From NCBI GenBank assembly GCA_963796485.1, contig CAWCLV010000001.1:558001-622000 (forward strand): 64,000 nucleotides of DNA, given 5' to 3'. Under the pieces are notes generated by a model. That model saw only the letters and a list, made by a program, of their open reading frames with translations. It ran no database searches and was not told where the DNA came from. The position numbers were made by a program, and so were the translations under genes. Source of the DNA: CAWCDJ01 sp963796485 (GTDB taxonomy: Bacteria > Acidobacteriota > Terriglobia > Bryobacterales > Bryobacteraceae). Of the stretch, positions 7,132-15,746 are shown one piece after another; the first letter of the stretch is position 1, and the number at the start of each line of letters is the position of its first letter.

Positions 7132-10100
7132 TTAATACAGCACTTTCAGCGACAGCTGAATCTGACGCGACGGCCCGGCTGTCCTGCTGATGACGCCGAA
7201 TCCCGGACCCAGCACGATATTTGCCGGCAACCCGAGATTCACGATGTTGAACACGTTGAAGAACTCCGCCCGGAATTGCAGCGCCACGCGCTCCGGGTTC
7301 GACGCCGGTCCGATCATCGTGTCCTTGATCAATGACAGGTCGAAGTTGTGGAAGGCGGGGCCGCGGAACGTATCGCGCCCGAGGCTTCCGAAGCGGCCCT
7401 GATTTGGCCCGGTCCCGCCGGCCACGTTGATCGGAATCGAAAAGTACGAGGCGTTGTTCGCGCCCAGACCGAAGTAGTCCTCCCGGACCGTGCGGGTGGT
7501 CGTGAGCACGGGCGTCGCGACCTGATCGGGCCGGTCCGCGCCGGTCGACCCCGCCGCGGTCTGTTGAATCCCGGAATACACGGTGAACGGCGAACCGGTG
7601 GCGAGCGAGGCGAGGCCCAATACCTGCCATCCCTCCGCTGCCTTCCGGCCCAGGCTTCGGAAAACGGGCGCGTGCGCGAGCGGCAACTGCTGGATCGCGC
7701 TCAGTGAAAACGCGTGTGTCACGTCGAAGGTGGAGAGCCCCTTTTCCTGCGCGAGATCGCGCGGATTCTGCGGAGCGGTTTGCAGCACGGTTCCGGACGA
7801 ACCGGAGACGAATCCGGAGAGTACGGAACTGGCGTCGTCCAGGGACTTGCTGAAGGTGTAGCTCGCCTGGAGTCCGAGCCCCGCCCGCAGGGAATTCTTC
7901 TGGACGGAGGTCTGCAGCGAGTGGTAGGTGGAGTGAGAGCGGTTCGTCATGACCATGATCGGTCCGTAGCCCTCCGCCGCGTACGGCGCAAATGCTCCTT
8001 CCGCACCGCCGTAGCCGTTCGGCGAATCGATGCGCGCCAGCCCGATTCCAACGGTGGCGACATAGTTCGCGCTCGCCGTCACGTCGCCCACCTGCCGCTC
8101 CACTCCCGCGGTGTACGTTCCGATGTAGCCATTGCGGAAGTTGTGGGCCATTTCCGTCGCCGTGAGCGGTTGCGGCTGCTGGCTGCCGGCGAGCGCCGCG
8201 AGGTCGCGTTCGTACCGCAGCACGTCCATCTGGGTGCCCGGGGTTACGTCCGTCGATTTTCCGGTGCTAAAGATCGGGGCCCCGGAGACGCTGTAGACTG
8301 CCGGCAGCGAGACGCTAACGGCCGAATTTTGAAAGGGGACCGGGTGGCCCGGTTGCGCCGTCATCAGCGGAGCCACTACGTAGGGCAAACCGCCGGTCAC
8401 CAGGTTGTCCTGCCAGACATTCGTGAGAATGGTGGTGATTGCGCCCGCCGCGTGAAAGACCGTGCGACCGTCCAGCCGCCAGTCGATTGCCAGCCGCGGC
8501 CCCCAACCGTTCCAGTCCATCGGGTACGCCGGTTTGGTATTGATCAGGAAGCGCGCCCGGGCGCCGGGGGTTTCGCCGTCCACGCGCTGCCCGGAGGCAT
8601 CCTCGAAGACCACAGCCGACGTGCGGTCCGCGCCCTCCCGGATGGGCGTGTTCACTTCGTAGCGCAGCCCATAGTTGATGGAGAGCCGCGGCGAAACCTT
8701 CCAAAGGTCCTGGAAATAGAAGTTGTACGCCTCGCGCCGCACCGCGCTGTTGCCCATGTGGTCTCCCTGCGCGAAAAGCGGCGGTGCGGCCGTGATGGTG
8801 TAGGAAAAAGGAGTCGCGGTCAGCAGCCCGGTTAACGAATCCGGCAGGAGGTCGCCGGGGCGGATGTCGTGCAGGCCGCTGCGGGAACGGATCCCGACCG
8901 GAGAGTACGCGGCCCCGCCGCCGAACGTATAAGCGCCGTTCGGGGCCGTGCCGAAAAGGGTGGTATCGCGATTCAGCCGCGCTTCGGCGCCGAATTTGAA
9001 CGTGTGCGTGCCGTGCACCCAAGTGAAATTCTGGCGGAACTGAAAGAGGTTCCCGAACGAGGCGATGATCGATCCCGCCGGCGTGTTGAATCCTTCGTAG
9101 AGCGCGTCCGCGAAGTTCAGCGCGGGTTGCGTGCGGTTGATGGTCGGGAAATTCGGAGTCGAGCGCACGAAGCCGATCGAAGACTCCCAGGCGAATCGCG
9201 CCGATGCCGTCCTCGAATAAGTCAGCCCGAAGTTCCGCTGGTGATCGAAGAACGGGACCGCGAAAGAGGGATCGATCGCCGTCTGGCTTGGATTCGTCAG
9301 CGGGCCATCGACGTTATTCAGGTTGAATCGCGCGAAGAGGCGGGCCTTATCCGAGAGGCGATGATCGATGCGCGTCGAGAACTGATCGGTGCTGGTACGG
9401 ATCTTCGACGAGATCGCATAGGTCCGGGCGCCGTAAGGCCCGGTGGGGTCATTGGGCAGTGGATAGTGCGCCAGCACGGGGGCGATTCTGGGATCCACCG
9501 GCACTGTCAGGACATCGCCGGGAAACGCGGTCGTGTCGAATCCCAGGCGCTCCTGCGCCGTCGGCACGGGCAGCACCTGCGTGGTGCCCAGCACCTGCCG
9601 GAATCCCTGGTATTGCCCAAACCAATAGGTGCGGTTGCGCCGGAGCGGCCCTCCGGTGGTGAATCCGAATTCGTTGCGCGCGAAAGGCGGGATGCGGCCG
9701 GGTTGCGCCACCGAACGCCTGTCGAAGAAGTTGCGGGCGTCGAACGCGGCGTTGCGGACGAACTCGAAAACGCTGCCGTGGAGGTCGTTGGTGCCGCTCT
9801 TCGTGATCACTTCCGTGTATCCCGCGGCCCCGTGGCCGATCGATGCCGGCAACACTCCCGAACTCGAATTGATCTCCTGGATGGCATCCACGTTGAAGTT
9901 GGAAAAGGTAGCGCCGCCCATTTCGGCGTCGGTGGTGTCGATCCCGTCCATGGCGAAAACGGTGGCGGTGCCGCGCTGTCCGTTGATCGTATACTGCTGC
10001 GTGAAGTTCGCCGCGCCATTGGCGTCGGTCTGAGTTCCGGCCGCGAGCAGGAGCAACTGGCTGAAGTCCCGCTTATTCAGCGGAAGCGCCGAAACCTGGC

Positions 10101-10479
10101 GGCTGGAGAGTTGTTCCCCGCCCGTCGATTCTCCCGTATTCGCGCCCGACGCGGGATGAAGAACCAGGGCGCCTTCCGCGGTGAGCGCAAGGTCGTCACT
10201 GCGGCGGGCGCCCGGCGATATGTCGATACTCGCTTCCGCCCCGCCGCCGCTCCATCGCACTGCAACCGAATATTTACCCGGTGTGATGTTTGCGAAATCA
10301 AATGCCCCGGCCGCATCGGTACGACTTTCCAGCGAGTGGCCCGAGAGTGTCAACCCGATGCGCGCTCCGGCGAGGGGATGGCCGGCATTGTCTTTCAGAA
10401 TGCCCTGCCAGGAGGCGCTCTGGCCCTGGCCTAGTACTATGACCGCGAGCGCTGCCGTTACGACCCCTAATCTAATCAT
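7132..10479 (-). CDS. TonB-dependent receptor with N-terminal carboxypeptidase-regulatory-like domain
   Basis: An 1115-residue outer-membrane receptor of the Oar-like type expanded in Acidobacteriota. In order: signal peptide (1-21), CarboxypepD_reg/CnaB-like domain (about 23-95, LKDNAGHPLAGARIGL), plug domain (about 110-240, with LPLNKRDFSQLLLLAAG and YTINGQRGTATVFAMDGIDT), then a long 22-strand-type barrel ending in QIQLSLKVLY with the terminal aromatic residue required for outer-membrane assembly. Such receptors import large oligosaccharides or peptides using TonB energy; the substrate is unknown. No TonB/ExbBD gene lies nearby. The ATG start has only a weak Shine-Dalgarno. Confidence 0.93.
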   Translation of the reverse strand: MIRLGVVTAALAVIVLGQGQSASWQGILKDNAGHPLAGARIGLTLSGHSLESRTDAAGAFDFANITPGKYSVAVRWSGGGAEASIDISPGARRSDDLALTAEGALVLHPASGANTGESTGGEQLSSRQVSALPLNKRDFSQLLLLAAGTQTDANGAANFTQQYTINGQRGTATVFAMDGIDTTDAEMGGATFSNFNVDAIQEINSSSGVLPASIGHGAAGYTEVITKSGTNDLHGSVFEFVRNAAFDARNFFDRRSVAQPGRIPPFARNEFGFTTGGPLRRNRTYWFGQYQGFRQVLGTTQVLPVPTAQERLGFDTTAFPGDVLTVPVDPRIAPVLAHYPLPNDPTGPYGARTYAISSKIRTSTDQFSTRIDHRLSDKARLFARFNLNNVDGPLTNPSQTAIDPSFAVPFFDHQRNFGLTYSRTASARFAWESSIGFVRSTPNFPTINRTQPALNFADALYEGFNTPAGSIIASFGNLFQFRQNFTWVHGTHTFKFGAEARLNRDTTLFGTAPNGAYTFGGGAAYSPVGIRSRSGLHDIRPGDLLPDSLTGLLTATPFSYTITAAPPLFAQGDHMGNSAVRREAYNFYFQDLWKVSPRLSINYGLRYEVNTPIREGADRTSAVVFEDASGQRVDGETPGARARFLINTKPAYPMDWNGWGPRLAIDWRLDGRTVFHAAGAITTILTNVWQDNLVTGGLPYVVAPLMTAQPGHPVPFQNSAVSVSLPAVYSVSGAPIFSTGKSTDVTPGTQMDVLRYERDLAALAGSQQPQPLTATEMAHNFRNGYIGTYTAGVERQVGDVTASANYVATVGIGLARIDSPNGYGGAEGAFAPYAAEGYGPIMVMTNRSHSTYHSLQTSVQKNSLRAGLGLQASYTFSKSLDDASSVLSGFVSGSSGTVLQTAPQNPRDLAQEKGLSTFDVTHAFSLSAIQQLPLAHAPVFRSLGRKAAEGWQVLGLASLATGSPFTVYSGIQQTAAGSTGADRPDQVATPVLTTTRTVREDYFGLGANNASYFSIPINVAGGTGPNQGRFGSLGRDTFRGPAFHNFDLSLIKDTMIGPASNPERVALQFRAEFFNVFNIVNLGLPANIVLGPGFGVISRTAGPSRQIQLSLKVLY

Positions 10480-10598
10480 TTACCGCAGGATAGCGAGGTG
10501 CTGCGCCGCCCGCAATTGGCCGTTGGATAAAATCTAAGGTCGAATTCCGTGCAACTTCCGCCGTGCGATTTCGTCTATTGAATTAGGAGGTCGCGGTT

Positions 10599-10802
10599 AT
10601 GAGCAGCACGGCAGACCGTCTTGAACTCTACGGGGCGATTTTGGCCCTGATCGAACAGAAGCGCCTGGAGACCCGCGACGAATCGCTTGGGGCTTCCATC
10701 GAGAGGTTGATTGTCGAGGCTCAGTTCCAGGAACTGGAAGCGGAGATTCTCGAGAATCCCGGCGCTTTCGAGCCGTGGCTCGTTCGCCGCCGCCCGAACT
10801 AA
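10599..10802 (+). CDS. Small helical protein of unknown function (67 aa)
   Basis: A 67-residue acidic protein with a strong AGGAGG eight bases before its ATG, which supports it as a real gene despite its size. It is predicted to be two amphipathic helices (DRLELYGAILALIEQKRLE and SIERLIVEAQFQELEAEIL) followed by a short Pro/Arg tail. It has no Cys, signal peptide or membrane segment. It stands alone between the divergent receptor gene and the Nramp-like gene, 113 bases upstream of the latter. I do not recognise the family. Confidence 0.72.
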   Translation: MSSTADRLELYGAILALIEQKRLETRDESLGASIERLIVEAQFQELEAEILENPGAFEPWLVRRRPN

Positions 10803-10832
10803 GCCCTAAGCTCCCCAAAATCAATCGAGTCA

Positions 10833-10911
10833 TATGCCGTTTTGTGGCCGTCCGGGCTACAATGTAGGGGTTTGGCGTCATCGCGCCCTACCCCCCATGA
10901 CAGACGGCATA
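10833..10911 (+). promoter_or_regulatory. Possible operator: inverted repeat upstream of the Nramp-like gene
   Basis: TATGCCGT at 10833-10840 and ACGGCATA at 10904-10911 are perfect 8-base inverted copies, the second ending five bases before the Nramp-like start codon. Metal-transporter genes are often controlled by Fur/MntR-type dimers, but the half-sites are far apart (63 bases) and match no consensus I know. Looping or chance are both possible. Confidence 0.3.
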
Positions 10912-10915
10912 AGAC

Positions 10916-12205
10916 ATGACGAAGGATACCGGACGCGACATCTCCGTGAAGCACCCGCGCCGCACCTTCGGTGTCAGTGTGCTCCGATACCGTCTGGTAG
11001 CCCTCTTCGCCATTCTCGGCCCCGGGTTTATCACAGCCAACGTCGATAACGATCCCGGCGGCATCCTCACCTATTCCCAGGCGGGCGCTAAATTCGGGTA
11101 CTCGCTGCTTTGGACGCTGGTCCCAACCACCATCGCGCTGATCGTGGTGCAGGAAATGGCCGGCCGGATGGCGGTGGCCACCGGCAAGGGCCTCTCGGAC
11201 CTCATCCGCGAAGAATTCGGCCTGCGCATCACGTTCTTTACGATGCTGGTGCTCTCGGTGGCGGACCTAGGCAACATCATCGCCGAATTCGCGGGCATCG
11301 CGTCGGGGATGGGGATCTTTGGGATCAGCAAGTATATTTGCGTGCCGATCGGCGCGGCACTTGTGTGGCTGGTGATCGTTCGCGGGTCCTACAAGCCGGT
11401 GGAGCGGACCCTGATCGTGTTTTCCCTGATCTATTTCGCGTACCCCATCTCGGCGCTGATGTCGCACGCCGATTGGGGCATGGCGTTTGTCAAAACGGTG
11501 GTCCCCGAGTGGCGTCCGGAGCCGGAATACGTCACCATGATCGTGGGCCTGATCGGAACGACGATTACCCCCTGGATGCAGTTCTATCTCCAGGCTTCGC
11601 TCGTCGAGAAAGGCGTCTCCCGGCGCGAGTACCGCCTCGTTAAATGGGATGTGGTTCTCGGCTGCGTCATCACGGACGTAGTCGCGTTTTTCATCGTGGT
11701 AGCCTGTGCGGCGACCCTCCATCAGTCGGGACATCGGGACATATCGGACGCGGCGCAGGCGGCGATGGCGCTCGAGCCGTTCGCCGGGCGATTCGCGTCC
11801 ATCCTGTTCGCGGTCGGGCTGGTCAATGCGGCGCTGCTCTCCGCCGCCATTCTGCCGCTGGCGACGGCTTACAACGTTTGTGAAGGCCTCGGTTTCGAAT
11901 CGGGTGTGGACCGCGGGTTTTTCGAGGCCCCGATTTTCTACTCGCTCTACACCGTCCTCATCGTCTTAGGGGCCGGCTGCGTGCTGATCCCGCGCCTGCC
12001 CCTGATGAAAGTGATCCTGCTGTCGCAAGTGGCGAACGGCGTCCTGATTCCGTTCGTCCTGGTCTTCATGCTCACGCTCGTCAACCGCAAGGGGTTGATG
12101 GAGGACATGAAGAACGGCCGGTGGGCAAACCTGATCGGCGGCTCTACCGTCGTCATCATGATCGTCCTCACCGTGATGATGGTCTGGACATCGATCCGGG
12201 GATAA
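10916..12205 (+). CDS. Nramp-family divalent metal transporter with non-canonical TM6 motif
   Basis: A 429-residue inner-membrane transporter with about 11 helices. TM1 carries NVDNDPGGI (D44-G49), related to the Nramp DPGN metal site. TM6 carries TITPWMQFYLQ (T218-P219-W220), where manganese/iron Nramps have M-P-H. The sulfur ligand that selects transition metals is therefore missing. Loss of this Met is associated with Nramp-related magnesium transporters and other divergent bacterial clades, so the ion cannot be assumed to be Mn or Fe. An OprB-like porin gene starts three bases after the stop, implying coupled expression. Confidence 0.88.
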   Translation: MTKDTGRDISVKHPRRTFGVSVLRYRLVALFAILGPGFITANVDNDPGGILTYSQAGAKFGYSLLWTLVPTTIALIVVQEMAGRMAVATGKGLSDLIREEFGLRITFFTMLVLSVADLGNIIAEFAGIASGMGIFGISKYICVPIGAALVWLVIVRGSYKPVERTLIVFSLIYFAYPISALMSHADWGMAFVKTVVPEWRPEPEYVTMIVGLIGTTITPWMQFYLQASLVEKGVSRREYRLVKWDVVLGCVITDVVAFFIVVACAATLHQSGHRDISDAAQAAMALEPFAGRFASILFAVGLVNAALLSAAILPLATAYNVCEGLGFESGVDRGFFEAPIFYSLYTVLIVLGAGCVLIPRLPLMKVILLSQVANGVLIPFVLVFMLTLVNRKGLMEDMKNGRWANLIGGSTVVIMIVLTVMMVWTSIRG

Positions 12206-12208
12206 AAC

Positions 12209-13396
12209 ATGCGATGGCTGCTGCTGATCTGCCTCGCGCTGGCGGCGCCAGCCCAGCAACTCGAGGACGAAGTCCACGCGCAGGCAACCACCATCACGCA
12301 GACGCATCCGCCGTTTCATTCGCCGTACATGGGAAGGAACAGCCTCCGGCCCGTCTGGGAAACCGACACCAGCCTGACGGCCACGTTCTTTCTCACTCTT
12401 CGCTACCGCGGCACCGAACTGGATGTGAATCCCGAACTTGCAGGCGGGCAGGGTTTCAGCAACGTGGCAGGCATCGCGGGATTTACGAATGGCGAGATTC
12501 CGAGGGTTGGAAGCCCCACGCCCACACCGTACCTGGCACGCCTGTACGTTGCGCAGAAGTACCGCTGCTTCCGGTGGATCGCCGGCAAGTTCGCCGCGAC
12601 CGATTTCTTCGATCAAAACGCTTACAGCCACGATCCGCGAACGCAGTTCATGAACTGGTCGATCATCTATAACGGCGCGTGGGACTACCCGGCCGATGTG
12701 CGCGGCTACACGATCGGGGTCGTGCAGGAGTTGACGGCCGGTCCCGCGGTCTTCCGGGTGGGCAGCTTTCTCGAACCGGTCACGGCCAACGGTCCGAACC
12801 TCGACTATCATTTTGCCGCCAGCCGGGGAGACACCTTTGAAGTGCAATACGCATACTCGAAAGGGGGCACGGTCCGCGCCCTGGCTTTCGTGAACCGCGC
12901 CAACATGGGGACTTACCGGCTCGCCGCGCAGGACATTGTCGCGACCCGGCGGCCCGACACAATCAAGTACGGGTTTGGCCTTAATGTGGAGCAGCAGATT
13001 TCGTCCGATGCCGGCGTGTTTCTGCGCCTCGGCTGGAACGACGGCAAGACCGAGTCCTGGGCGTTCACCGAGATCGACCGCACGGTGAGCGGGGGAGTCT
13101 CCCTCCAGGGCAATCGCTGGCGCCGGCAGGACGACAGCCTGGGAGTAGCGATGGCAGTGAACGGCATTTCCGGTGATCACGCGTCGTACCTGGCGCGCGG
13201 GGGGTACGGCTTCATCATCGGAGACGGCCGCTTGCCGCGCTACGCGCCGGAGACGGTCTTCGAGACATACTACCGCGTGAACATCCGCAAGCCGTTCTCC
13301 GTCTCGCCCGACTATCAGTTCATTGTGAATCCGGCGTATAACCAGGACCGCGGCCCGGTGCACGTTTTCTCGATCCGGCTGCATTTCGAGATTTAG
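12209..13396 (+). CDS. OprB-like outer-membrane porin
   Basis: A 395-residue beta-barrel protein with signal peptide (MRWLLLICLALAAPAQQ) and an OprB/carbohydrate-selective porin pattern: KFAATDFFDQNAYSHDPRTQ (about 128-147), alternating aromatic strands and a C-terminal strand HVFSIRLHFEI. OprB porins pass sugars passively. Here it begins three bases after the Nramp-like gene, so it may instead, or also, supply a divalent cation to that transporter; pairing of an Nramp with an outer-membrane channel is known from MntH/MnoP in Bradyrhizobium. The start is fixed by the leader and by tight coupling. Confidence 0.8.
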   Translation: MRWLLLICLALAAPAQQLEDEVHAQATTITQTHPPFHSPYMGRNSLRPVWETDTSLTATFFLTLRYRGTELDVNPELAGGQGFSNVAGIAGFTNGEIPRVGSPTPTPYLARLYVAQKYRCFRWIAGKFAATDFFDQNAYSHDPRTQFMNWSIIYNGAWDYPADVRGYTIGVVQELTAGPAVFRVGSFLEPVTANGPNLDYHFAASRGDTFEVQYAYSKGGTVRALAFVNRANMGTYRLAAQDIVATRRPDTIKYGFGLNVEQQISSDAGVFLRLGWNDGKTESWAFTEIDRTVSGGVSLQGNRWRRQDDSLGVAMAVNGISGDHASYLARGGYGFIIGDGRLPRYAPETVFETYYRVNIRKPFSVSPDYQFIVNPAYNQDRGPVHVFSIRLHFEI

Positions 13397-13404
13397 CGCG
13401 TGCG

Positions 13405-14658
13405 TCAGTCGCCCTGAAACTGAACCTGCCGGATGGGGCCGATTCCGAAGACGAAGCACGCCGCCGCGGCCAGCACCACCGCCGCCGCAACCACGAACGC
13501 CAGGTAGAACTGCCCCGTGCGCTGCACCAGTTCGCCCGTGATCCACGGCGCCGCGACCCCCGCGAGGTTGGCAACTCCGTTTTGCAGGCCCGTCCATTTC
13601 CCAGCCGCGCGCGGTCCTGCCATGGTCTGGGTGATGGCGAAAACGTTCGCCGTGTAGAAGCCGAAGCAGATGCAGGCCAGCACCAGCAGCGGCATCGCAA
13701 TGTTGTCGTTCTTGATCACCGCCACCGGCAGGATGATGGTCGAAAATGTCAGTCCCAGCCCGGCGAAGGACTTGCGTATGCGGGTCGGCGTATGGCCGCG
13801 CGCGATCAGGCGATCGGAGATCCACCCGGACGCCACGCTCGCCAGCGCCACCGCGATAAAAGAAAGCGAACCGAACACCGCCATCTTCGCCTTGTCGAAA
13901 TGGCGCTCCTTTTCCAGGTACGCCGGCAGCCACGTGATCAGGAAATACCAGAAGTAGTTCGAGCAGAACAGTCCGATGGCGCTGAACCACACGGCGCGAT
14001 GGCGCAGCAGGGCCATCATGCTGGGCGCATCGCTCGCGCGATCGGTGCGGGCAGCCACCCCCTTGCCGCGCGGCATCCACAGGATCCACGGGATGAGCCA
14101 CAGGAAGCTGCACAACCCCAGCGCCAGGAAAAAGGGTCTCCACCCGTATTTCGCCATAAGCAAGCCGCCCAGCAGCGTTCCCAGTGCCGGGCCTGCCTTG
14201 GTCCCCGCGTCGATCAGCGCGTTGGCGAATCCGCGGTGGTGCTCCGGAAAGTTGTTGGCAAGAATGCGCGAATAGGCTGGATAGGCGACCGATTCGCCCA
14301 TCCCCAGCAGCAACCTCAGCGCGAAAAGCACCGCGAAGGCCTGGGCGGCTCCCGTGACTGCGGTTGCGCCCGACCAGATGAAAAAACCGATGGCGTAAAC
14401 CCAGCAGACGTTGAACCGGTCCACCAGCCATCCCGCGATGACGAATAACTGGAAGGCGGCGTAGGTCCAGAAGAAGGCCGACCCGAGAAGTCCGAGGGAA
14501 TAGTCCGAGAGATGCAGCTCCCGCTGGATGTCGGTTGCGCCCACCGACAGGTTCGCGCGGTCCACGTAGTTGAGGAACGCGGAGAAAACGAGCAGTGCGA
14601 GGACTCGCCACTCCGTCCGGGACAGGGCCGTCCGGCTGGGTGCCGCTGAAGAGGTCAC
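13405..14658 (-). CDS. MFS transporter, anion:cation symporter (ACS/ExuT-like) family
   Basis: A 417-residue 12-helix major facilitator. The signature NYVDRANLSVG in TM1, the loop-2-3 region GWLVDRFNVCW, and LLLGMGESVAYPAYSRILAN in TM4 place it in the ACS family, which imports hexuronates, glucarate, tartrate and similar organic anions by proton symport. The start is GTG. It is divergent from the PAP2 gene with only 19 bases between starts, so the promoters must overlap the coding ends. An oligogalacturonate-lyase-like protein is encoded nearby (15747), making an uronate-type substrate plausible but unproven. Confidence 0.88.
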   Translation of the reverse strand: MTSSAAPSRTALSRTEWRVLALLVFSAFLNYVDRANLSVGATDIQRELHLSDYSLGLLGSAFFWTYAAFQLFVIAGWLVDRFNVCWVYAIGFFIWSGATAVTGAAQAFAVLFALRLLLGMGESVAYPAYSRILANNFPEHHRGFANALIDAGTKAGPALGTLLGGLLMAKYGWRPFFLALGLCSFLWLIPWILWMPRGKGVAARTDRASDAPSMMALLRHRAVWFSAIGLFCSNYFWYFLITWLPAYLEKERHFDKAKMAVFGSLSFIAVALASVASGWISDRLIARGHTPTRIRKSFAGLGLTFSTIILPVAVIKNDNIAMPLLVLACICFGFYTANVFAITQTMAGPRAAGKWTGLQNGVANLAGVAAPWITGELVQRTGQFYLAFVVAAAVVLAAAACFVFGIGPIRQVQFQGD

Positions 14659-14677
14659 AGGACGCTATTCTATCGGA

Positions 14678-15469
14678 ATGCGGGCCTCGGAGTGGATCGA
14701 CCTCGTCGTCTTCGCGTTTCTCGCGGCTCTCGCATGGCTGCGCGGGCTTCCGGCGCGGCGCAGAGCCATCGTGTGCGGGTTCGCGGCCGCAGCCATTGCG
14801 GCGACTCTGCTGGTAGCCGCGGTAGGGCCGCCGGTGCTCCGCGATTGGCTGCCCGCCGCCCTAGTGCTGATGGTCTACTGGCAGGCCGGGCAATTCTTCA
14901 CCTCACCGGATGAGAAGCTGCAGAAGAAGCTGCTGGCGATGGATCGCCGCATCGTCCTGCCGTTCGCGTCCCGCCTCTCGGTCAGCCGTCCGGGTAGAAT
15001 GCTGCTCGCCTCCTGGGAACTGGCGTATCTCTTCTGCTATCCCATGGTGCCGGCGGCCTTCGGGACCCTGTATCTTTTGCACGCCCGGGGACAGGCCGAC
15101 CGTTTCTGGACGATTGTCCTGGCAGCCACCTATGCCTGCTATCTGATGGTCCCGTTCATACAGACGCTGCCTCCGCGGTCCCTTGTAGGGGCGGAGGATT
15201 ACGATCCGGTGGCCGGCCCGATCCGGCGCTTTAACCTCTGGATCCTCCGCGGAGCCAGCATCCAGATGAACACGTTCCCCAGTGCCCATGTGGCGTCCTC
15301 CCTGGCGTCCGCCCTGGTGATTCTGACGATTTCGATTCCGGCGGGCTTGCTGTTCCTGGCGGTCGCGGTGGGAATCGCCTTCGGCGCGGTTGTTGGCCGC
15401 TATCACTATGCGGCCGATGCGATTCTGGGCGCTGGAATTGCTGTGGCTGCGGCGCTGGCGCTTGGCTGA
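14678..15469 (+). CDS. PAP2-superfamily membrane phosphatase
   Basis: A 263-residue protein with about six membrane helices. The phosphatase motifs are NTFPSAHVAS (SxH of motif 2) and GRYHYAADAILG (RxxxxxxxD-type motif 3). Motif 1 is not clearly conserved. Such enzymes dephosphorylate phosphatidate, undecaprenyl diphosphate or similar lipids at the membrane. The ATG at 14678 is chosen because earlier in-frame starts lie inside the divergent MFS gene. No strong ribosome binding site is seen. Confidence 0.82.
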   Translation: MRASEWIDLVVFAFLAALAWLRGLPARRRAIVCGFAAAAIAATLLVAAVGPPVLRDWLPAALVLMVYWQAGQFFTSPDEKLQKKLLAMDRRIVLPFASRLSVSRPGRMLLASWELAYLFCYPMVPAAFGTLYLLHARGQADRFWTIVLAATYACYLMVPFIQTLPPRSLVGAEDYDPVAGPIRRFNLWILRGASIQMNTFPSAHVASSLASALVILTISIPAGLLFLAVAVGIAFGAVVGRYHYAADAILGAGIAVAAALALG

Positions 15470-15470
15470 T

Positions 15471-15595
15471 GGCGGGCGCCCCGGATTCCATGGTGCCGGT
15501 CCCACGGGCCCGTTCTCAAGGACGCTTTAACGTCCCCGCGGTTCCGCAAGCAGGGGAAAAGGCGAAAACCCTGCGACACCTCCGGAGCGCCCGCC
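15471..15595. repeat. 125-bp intergenic element bounded by 15-base inverted repeats
   Basis: GGCGGGCGCCCCGGA at 15471-15485 and TCCGGAGCGCCCGCC at 15581-15595 are inverted copies with one mismatch. Between them are smaller hairpins (for example GGACG...CGTCC near 15520) but no open reading frame. The segment GGGCCCG-(TT/CG)-CTCAAGG also occurs near 27110, next to CCCCGCGG in both places. It could be a MITE-like or REP-like element, or a complex terminator for the PAP2 gene. No target-site duplication is visible. The remaining bases to 15746 show nothing definite. Confidence 0.35.
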
Positions 15596-15746
15596 CCAAG
15601 TTCGTGGCGCGTCTACGCCATTCGCCGGCCTGACGGCCTTTCCCTCCGGCCGGCGACTCGCGGGCAAAACGGGCTAAACCCCGCTCTGGCACTCAGGCAA
15701 GAAGCACGAAGCGTTCCACTGTGCACTACTGCTACCATCGAGGGAT

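Noticed and set aside
10803..10915. Possible Mn or Mg riboswitch before the Nramp-like gene
   Set aside because: No conserved yybP-ykoY or M-box core was visible in the 113 bases; only the inverted repeat was kept at low confidence.
11966..14611. 881-codon minus-strand open frame
   Set aside because: It runs antisense through the end of the Nramp gene and the porin, then in another frame of the MFS gene, with Arg/Gly/Pro-rich non-protein-like sequence.
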